7,945 bases of DNA from Candidatus Omnitrophota bacterium (GTDB taxonomy: Bacteria > Omnitrophota > Gorgyraeia > JABMRN01): the NCBI GenBank assembly GCA_013202515.1, contig JABMRN010000001.1:1-7945 (forward strand). Reading direction: 5' to 3'. Shown here in pieces: positions 4,759-7,945 of the stretch (the first letter of the stretch is position 1; every line of letters begins with the position of its first letter). A program made the position numbers and the translations under genes. The notes under the pieces were generated by a model that saw only the letters and a list, made by a program, of their open reading frames with translations, was not told the DNA's origin and made no database searches.

Positions 4759-5243
4759 TAATATTAATAGAGATTTTATTGATCCTTATTTTGGCGATGA
4801 TAATGCTTACCCTCATTGTCGATGAAACAAATCATAAAAAGAGGACTAAGCACCTGGTTAAATTGAAGGGCTACTGGGATGGTAAGGAAAGAAGGCGCGT
4901 TATGCGTCATAATGTCAATCTTGATGTAAGATACAGCATAAACCATGCCTTCAAAAATACTACAAGTCGGGATATATCATCGCATGGCGTTGGATTGATT
5001 CTTGAAGAAAAGCTCGAACGCAAGACACCACTATCTGTTGAAATTGTGATAAACGGTAACAATGAACCTATCAAGGCAAAGGCCCGCGTAATGTGGGCCA
5101 AAGAGGCTTTTGATGAGGAAAAGTTCACGCCAAAGCGCCTATTTCATACTGGTATAAAATTCGTACGCTTTACTAACACGTTGCAGGAAAAAAAACTTTT
5201 TGATTATATAAGGACTCTTGAAAAAGATTCCCCTCACTATTGA
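4755..5243 (+). CDS. Membrane-anchored PilZ-domain protein (PilZ 4)
   Basis: A 162-aa protein whose first 22 residues are almost entirely hydrophobic (ILIEILLILILAMIMLTLIV), an N-terminal anchor, followed by a basic stretch (NHKKRTKHLVKLKG) that keeps the rest in the cytosol by the positive-inside rule. The PilZ domain follows: ERRRVMR (45-51; Arg47...Arg51) and DISSHG (73-78), an exact D-x-S-x-x-G. Downstream are RVMWAKE and HTGIKFVRF, then a C-terminal helix. Of the four PilZ proteins here it is the only one on the membrane, and it is likely to bring a cyclic-di-GMP response to an envelope complex. It is coupled at both ends: ATGA with PilZ 3 and TTGA with DUF4416. Neither membrane genes nor a named secretion gene directly adjoin it, so its partner is open. 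Confidence 0.87.
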   Translation: MIILIEILLILILAMIMLTLIVDETNHKKRTKHLVKLKGYWDGKERRRVMRHNVNLDVRYSINHAFKNTTSRDISSHGVGLILEEKLERKTPLSVEIVINGNNEPIKAKARVMWAKEAFDEEKFTPKRLFHTGIKFVRFTNTLQEKKLFDYIRTLEKDSPHY

Positions 5244-5788
5244 AACCAAAAAGCGTGGATCCGCTGAAATTAATTGTCGGACTTCTTTCGAATCAACATC
5301 GCACCTTTTCCAGAGTAAGGGAGTTATTGGAAAGGAGGTATGGAGAGATAGACTTCGCAAGCTCGATTATGGACTTCTCCCACACACGATACTATGAGAA
5401 AGAATTAGGAACGGAATTAAAAAGAATTTTTTTTACCTTCAAGAAACCTCTAAAGTCCGAAAATCTGTTTAAGATCAAACTCCACACCAGAAAATTAGAA
5501 TCCCTATTCCTTAACGAAAATAACCGCCAGGTAAATATTGATCCGGGCTATCTTGCCCTAGATAAGATGGTACTTTTTACAGCAAAAAATTATGGACACA
5601 GGATTTATCTTGGTCGTGGAATATTCGCAGAATCTACCTTAAAATACGAAAACAATACATTCGCTCCTTGGCCATGGACTTTCCCCGACTACAAGACAAC
5701 TTCATATATTAAATTTTTTAATAAAGTCCGGCAAGCGTATAGAGAAGAAATATCAAGTAAACAAAAAAGAGTTAAGGCATGCGCATAA
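5240..5788 (+). CDS. DUF4416 family protein
   Basis: A 182-aa protein matching the DUF4416 family in full length: KLIVGLLS (residues 10-17), YGEIDFASSIMDFSHTRYYE (34-53), KELGTELKRIFFTF (54-67), VNIDPGYLALDKMVLFTAKN (98-117), HRIYLGRGIFAESTLKY (120-136) and WPWTFPDYK (144-152). The family is conserved in several anaerobic and deep-branching phyla and, to my knowledge, has no assigned biochemical function. It is soluble, with many aromatic and His/Asp positions but no motif that proves an activity. The chosen start is TTG 5240, whose TTGA overlaps the stop of PilZ 4; GTG 5255 is a possible later start and would remove five residues outside the conserved part. It ends 10 nt into the next gene. 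Confidence 0.85.
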   Translation: MKPKSVDPLKLIVGLLSNQHRTFSRVRELLERRYGEIDFASSIMDFSHTRYYEKELGTELKRIFFTFKKPLKSENLFKIKLHTRKLESLFLNENNRQVNIDPGYLALDKMVLFTAKNYGHRIYLGRGIFAESTLKYENNTFAPWPWTFPDYKTTSYIKFFNKVRQAYREEISSKQKRVKACA

Positions 5789-6336
5789 AGAAAAAGAGTA
5801 TCCTCGTTATAGTATTTTCTAGCGTCCTTATATCGTTTGTCCTGATTGCAACACTGATTGGATTCTACCTCTATCTGAACTGGAAAGCAGATGTCAACAA
5901 AACCTCTTATTATAATTCGATTAGGGAGCTTAATGCAGCCCTTTATAAAAAATATATCGAGATATCGGATATAACATTCGAACTAGATAAAGAGTGGGAT
6001 TTTTACAATAAGCCGATCATCGAAGGGCACATAAGCAACAGTTCTAATAAAAAAATATCTTATTTAAAATTACGTCTTACTTTATCGGATAAGGCTGGAA
6101 GGGTCTTATATATGGATGAGTTTCACCCTTTAAAGGCAAGGACATATTTCGGTGTTATTGTAAAATTGCCCGTAAGCTATCTTGCCCCGGGCGATTCTAT
6201 ATCCTTCAAGCACTTTTTGAAGAACTGCCCAGAAATCATTGTGTCGTATCTTGAGTTGAAGAATGGATTTGCTAAAACCAAAGAAACCAAAACCATCGAT
6301 GTTCGATACAAGGTGGTGGAAGTAACAACGCAATGA
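5779..6336 (+). CDS. Single-pass membrane protein with probable extracytoplasmic beta-sandwich (FxLYD/DUF3426-like)
   Basis: A 185-aa protein with a basic N-terminus (MRIKKK) and one long hydrophobic segment at about residues 8-33, so it is anchored in the inner membrane with the rest outside. A linker to about residue 60 is followed by a domain whose pattern, PIIEGHISNSSNKKISYLKL (79-98), LTLSDKAGRVL (100-110), a central strand LKARTYFGVIVKLP and PGDSISFKHFL (137-147), resembles small beta-sandwich modules of the FxLYD/DUF3426 kind, often found in proteins of unknown envelope role. The resemblance is by pattern, not by certain family match. It overlaps DUF4416 by 10 nt and shares ATGA with the next gene. 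The two membrane proteins of this tail are therefore made together, and a complex between them is plausible. Confidence 0.7.
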   Translation: MRIKKKSILVIVFSSVLISFVLIATLIGFYLYLNWKADVNKTSYYNSIRELNAALYKKYIEISDITFELDKEWDFYNKPIIEGHISNSSNKKISYLKLRLTLSDKAGRVLYMDEFHPLKARTYFGVIVKLPVSYLAPGDSISFKHFLKNCPEIIVSYLELKNGFAKTKETKTIDVRYKVVEVTTQ

Positions 6337-7945
6337 AAACCATATATACATTATTTATCCTGTCAATCCTCTTGATAATGGCGCTTTTGGTCGCGTCCTT
6401 CGTTTACCTGGAAAAAACGTCGCATTGGGACTTTTATTACACAATAGAAGATGGTGGTCAGATAAGAGGGGATATTGAGATGGATGTATATCTTACGGAA
6501 CAAAGCACCCTCTATAAATCCAGAATCCGCAATCCTTATCAAATTGACACAGGCAGGAAGCTCGTGAGAATGAACGTCGATAAAAAGACATCGTTTCTCA
6601 AGGATTATGAAGAAATATCGTTGACAGGCGGCATTAAGAAAGCTTTTTATTTAAAACGGCGGGGCAATGCAATAGACTTCCTTGCACTCGCAGAATCGGA
6701 ATTCGCATATCTTGATAATGTAGAGGTAAAAAGAGATGCGCTTTTTTTTGATTCCATAAGCCCCGTAACATATATTCCTTTTATCAAATTATATAATTTT
6801 AGAAGGGGAGGATCTCAATCTTTTAATGCCATTCGCCGCGAAGGGGGCCTTTTGCCGCCTTCTATATTCATAATCACGTTTACCTCTATTAGAGACGAAT
6901 ACCTGAAGGTAAATGGTAGAAAAATCAAGACCGAATGCATCATCATAAAGTCAATCGTAACTGATCAGATTTATATATGGGTAGATAAAAAAAGGCATGA
7001 CATAGTTAAAATCCATATACCAAAAAGAAACATCTACATCAAACCGTCAGCTGGACAAGAAAAATTTGATGTTCTAGAGTACTCACCAAAAGATGAGTAC
7101 GGCTTCTCTCAAAAGATAACATTTGTTTCTGGCAATACTGAATTTAACGGTATTCTTTCCCGGCCAAAGAAGGAAGGCGTTTATCCCGCAATTATAATGA
7201 TTCAAAACGAGAATGCAAAGGACGAAAATATTGCGGGTGTTTTCGCTGATTTAAGCGCCGATTTAAGCAAGAACGGATATGTAAGCTTTCGCTTCGTTCC
7301 CTCCTCCTCTGAAATGAAGCCGAAGTTTCTTTCTATATCTATTGAGGACGAGCTTGCATCCATTAAATCCGGCATTGACATCCTTGAATCGTTTAGGTTT
7401 GTGGATCCAGAACGTATCGGCATCATAGCTCAGTCGGATGTAAATTATGTCATTCCCACCTTCATAAAGAACGAGCCACGAATAAAGGCATGGATAATGC
7501 TCTCACCACTACGCCTTGTACCGGTAGTGGATACGGAATTGGAAATAGTAAAAAAGCTTATTAAGATAATTCAAAAACATGACAACGGATTTGAAGAAAG
7601 GCTTTCAAGGTGCAAACACGTTACCGTTCAGAAAGCAGAGGAAACGCAATCGAACTGGAAGAATATAATGGGCAAAAAGGTCTTTCTTAAGCGAGTCAGG
7701 GAAATACTGCACCTAAACGCTACCGATGAGGCACCAGATATATCTATTCCTATATTGCTACTGGAAGGCAAAAAAGATGGTTATTATTCGACTACTTATT
7801 TAAAGAGCTTGGAAGATAACATTAAGATACGCAAAAATAACAATAGCCTCTTTGTAGCATTCAAACAATTGAACCATTATTTAGCAGAAAGCGTTAAGAG
7901 TAAGACCCTGCGAACTCACTACGTTATGGACAAAGTTGTGCTCAA
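6333..7945 (+). CDS. Membrane-anchored protein with degenerate alpha/beta-hydrolase (S9/dienelactone-type) domain, 3'-truncated
   Basis: The frame is open for 537 codons to the right edge with no stop. Residues 5-27 form a membrane anchor. About 30-250 form an extracytoplasmic beta-rich region (ending DQIYIWVDKKRHDIVKIHIP), somewhat like DUF3108-type modules. From about 264 the alpha/beta-hydrolase plan of S9-peptidase-like esterases is clear: GILSRPKKEGVYPAIIMI, an LSADLSKNGYVSFRF strand, FVDPERIGIIAQSD, then ISIPILLLEGKKDGYY and QLNHYL. Ser368, Asp482 and His515 sit where the triad belongs. However, the nucleophile elbow (usually GHSxGG) is AQSDVN, the oxyanion segment (usually HGGG) is QNEN at about 291, and the RGxGxS segment is VPSSSEM. 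It may be an impaired enzyme or a binding pseudo-enzyme. The start overlaps the preceding stop (ATGA). Confidence 0.78.
   Translation, partial: MKTIYTLFILSILLIMALLVASFVYLEKTSHWDFYYTIEDGGQIRGDIEMDVYLTEQSTLYKSRIRNPYQIDTGRKLVRMNVDKKTSFLKDYEEISLTGGIKKAFYLKRRGNAIDFLALAESEFAYLDNVEVKRDALFFDSISPVTYIPFIKLYNFRRGGSQSFNAIRREGGLLPPSIFIITFTSIRDEYLKVNGRKIKTECIIIKSIVTDQIYIWVDKKRHDIVKIHIPKRNIYIKPSAGQEKFDVLEYSPKDEYGFSQKITFVSGNTEFNGILSRPKKEGVYPAIIMIQNENAKDENIAGVFADLSADLSKNGYVSFRFVPSSSEMKPKFLSISIEDELASIKSGIDILESFRFVDPERIGIIAQSDVNYVIPTFIKNEPRIKAWIMLSPLRLVPVVDTELEIVKKLIKIIQKHDNGFEERLSRCKHVTVQKAEETQSNWKNIMGKKVFLKRVREILHLNATDEAPDISIPILLLEGKKDGYYSTTYLKSLEDNIKIRKNNNSLFVAFKQLNHYLAESVKSKTLRTHYVMDKVVL

Noticed and set aside
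5331..5351. Perfect AAGGAGGT followed by ATG inside DUF4416
   Set aside because: The ATG at 5340 is only 1 nt after the site, out of frame, and meets TAG after three codons. The bases are explained by coding Arg-Arg-Tyr in the conserved protein; at most a ribosome pause.
7202..7426. Minus-strand open frame of 74 aa near the right end
   Set aside because: It lies opposite the hydrolase domain, which shows clear conserved motifs on the plus strand.

Overview
This is a compact, AT-leaning bacterial window with short intergenic gaps and Gram-negative-type content. It combines a GspA/ExeA-type ATPase with a GspB-type partner, a TIGR04073-type exosortase-associated protein, four PilZ-domain proteins and a DUF4416 protein. 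That mix is what I would expect from Candidatus Omnitrophota or a nearby deep lineage. The assignment is inferred from gene families only; no rRNA or marker gene is present.

Layout. Positions 1-324 (+) hold the 3' part of a YbgC/FcbC-type acyl-CoA thioesterase, cut by the left edge. Converging on it is a two-gene minus-strand operon at 330-1717, a GspA/ExeA-type AAA ATPase followed by a GspB-type membrane protein. This operon has a near-consensus sigma70 promoter (1727-1756), and its intrinsic terminator (262-300) lies inside the thioesterase reading frame. A divergent promoter (1776-1803) drives an unrecognised 103-aa protein (1826-2137). Next come a PilZ gene (2204-2578) with its own promoter and a palindrome in the promoter spacer, then an exported TIGR04073-type protein (2661-2981). 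The latter has a near-consensus promoter whose -35 contains the PilZ stop codon, and it ends at a strong terminator (3007-3041).

From a promoter at about 3081, eight genes run on the plus strand to the right edge: PilZ; a Lys/Glu/Pro-rich protein with a central cysteine motif; a HIT-family (Hint-like) hydrolase; a second PilZ; a membrane-anchored PilZ; DUF4416; a single-pass membrane protein with a probable beta-sandwich ectodomain; and a large membrane-anchored protein with a degenerate alpha/beta-hydrolase domain, cut by the right edge. The last four junctions are overlaps (ATGA, TTGA, 10 nt, ATGA), so the back half is probably one translationally coupled operon.

How it may work together (inference). 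Four PilZ proteins within about 3 kb, one on the membrane, beside envelope-facing proteins suggest a cyclic-di-GMP-responsive output module acting on secretion or the cell surface. No diguanylate cyclase, phosphodiesterase or exosortase is in the window. The least described parts are the coupled tail (membrane PilZ, DUF4416, beta-sandwich protein, pseudo-hydrolase) and the Cys-motif protein. I saw no tRNA, rRNA, CRISPR array, insertion sequence or prophage gene.
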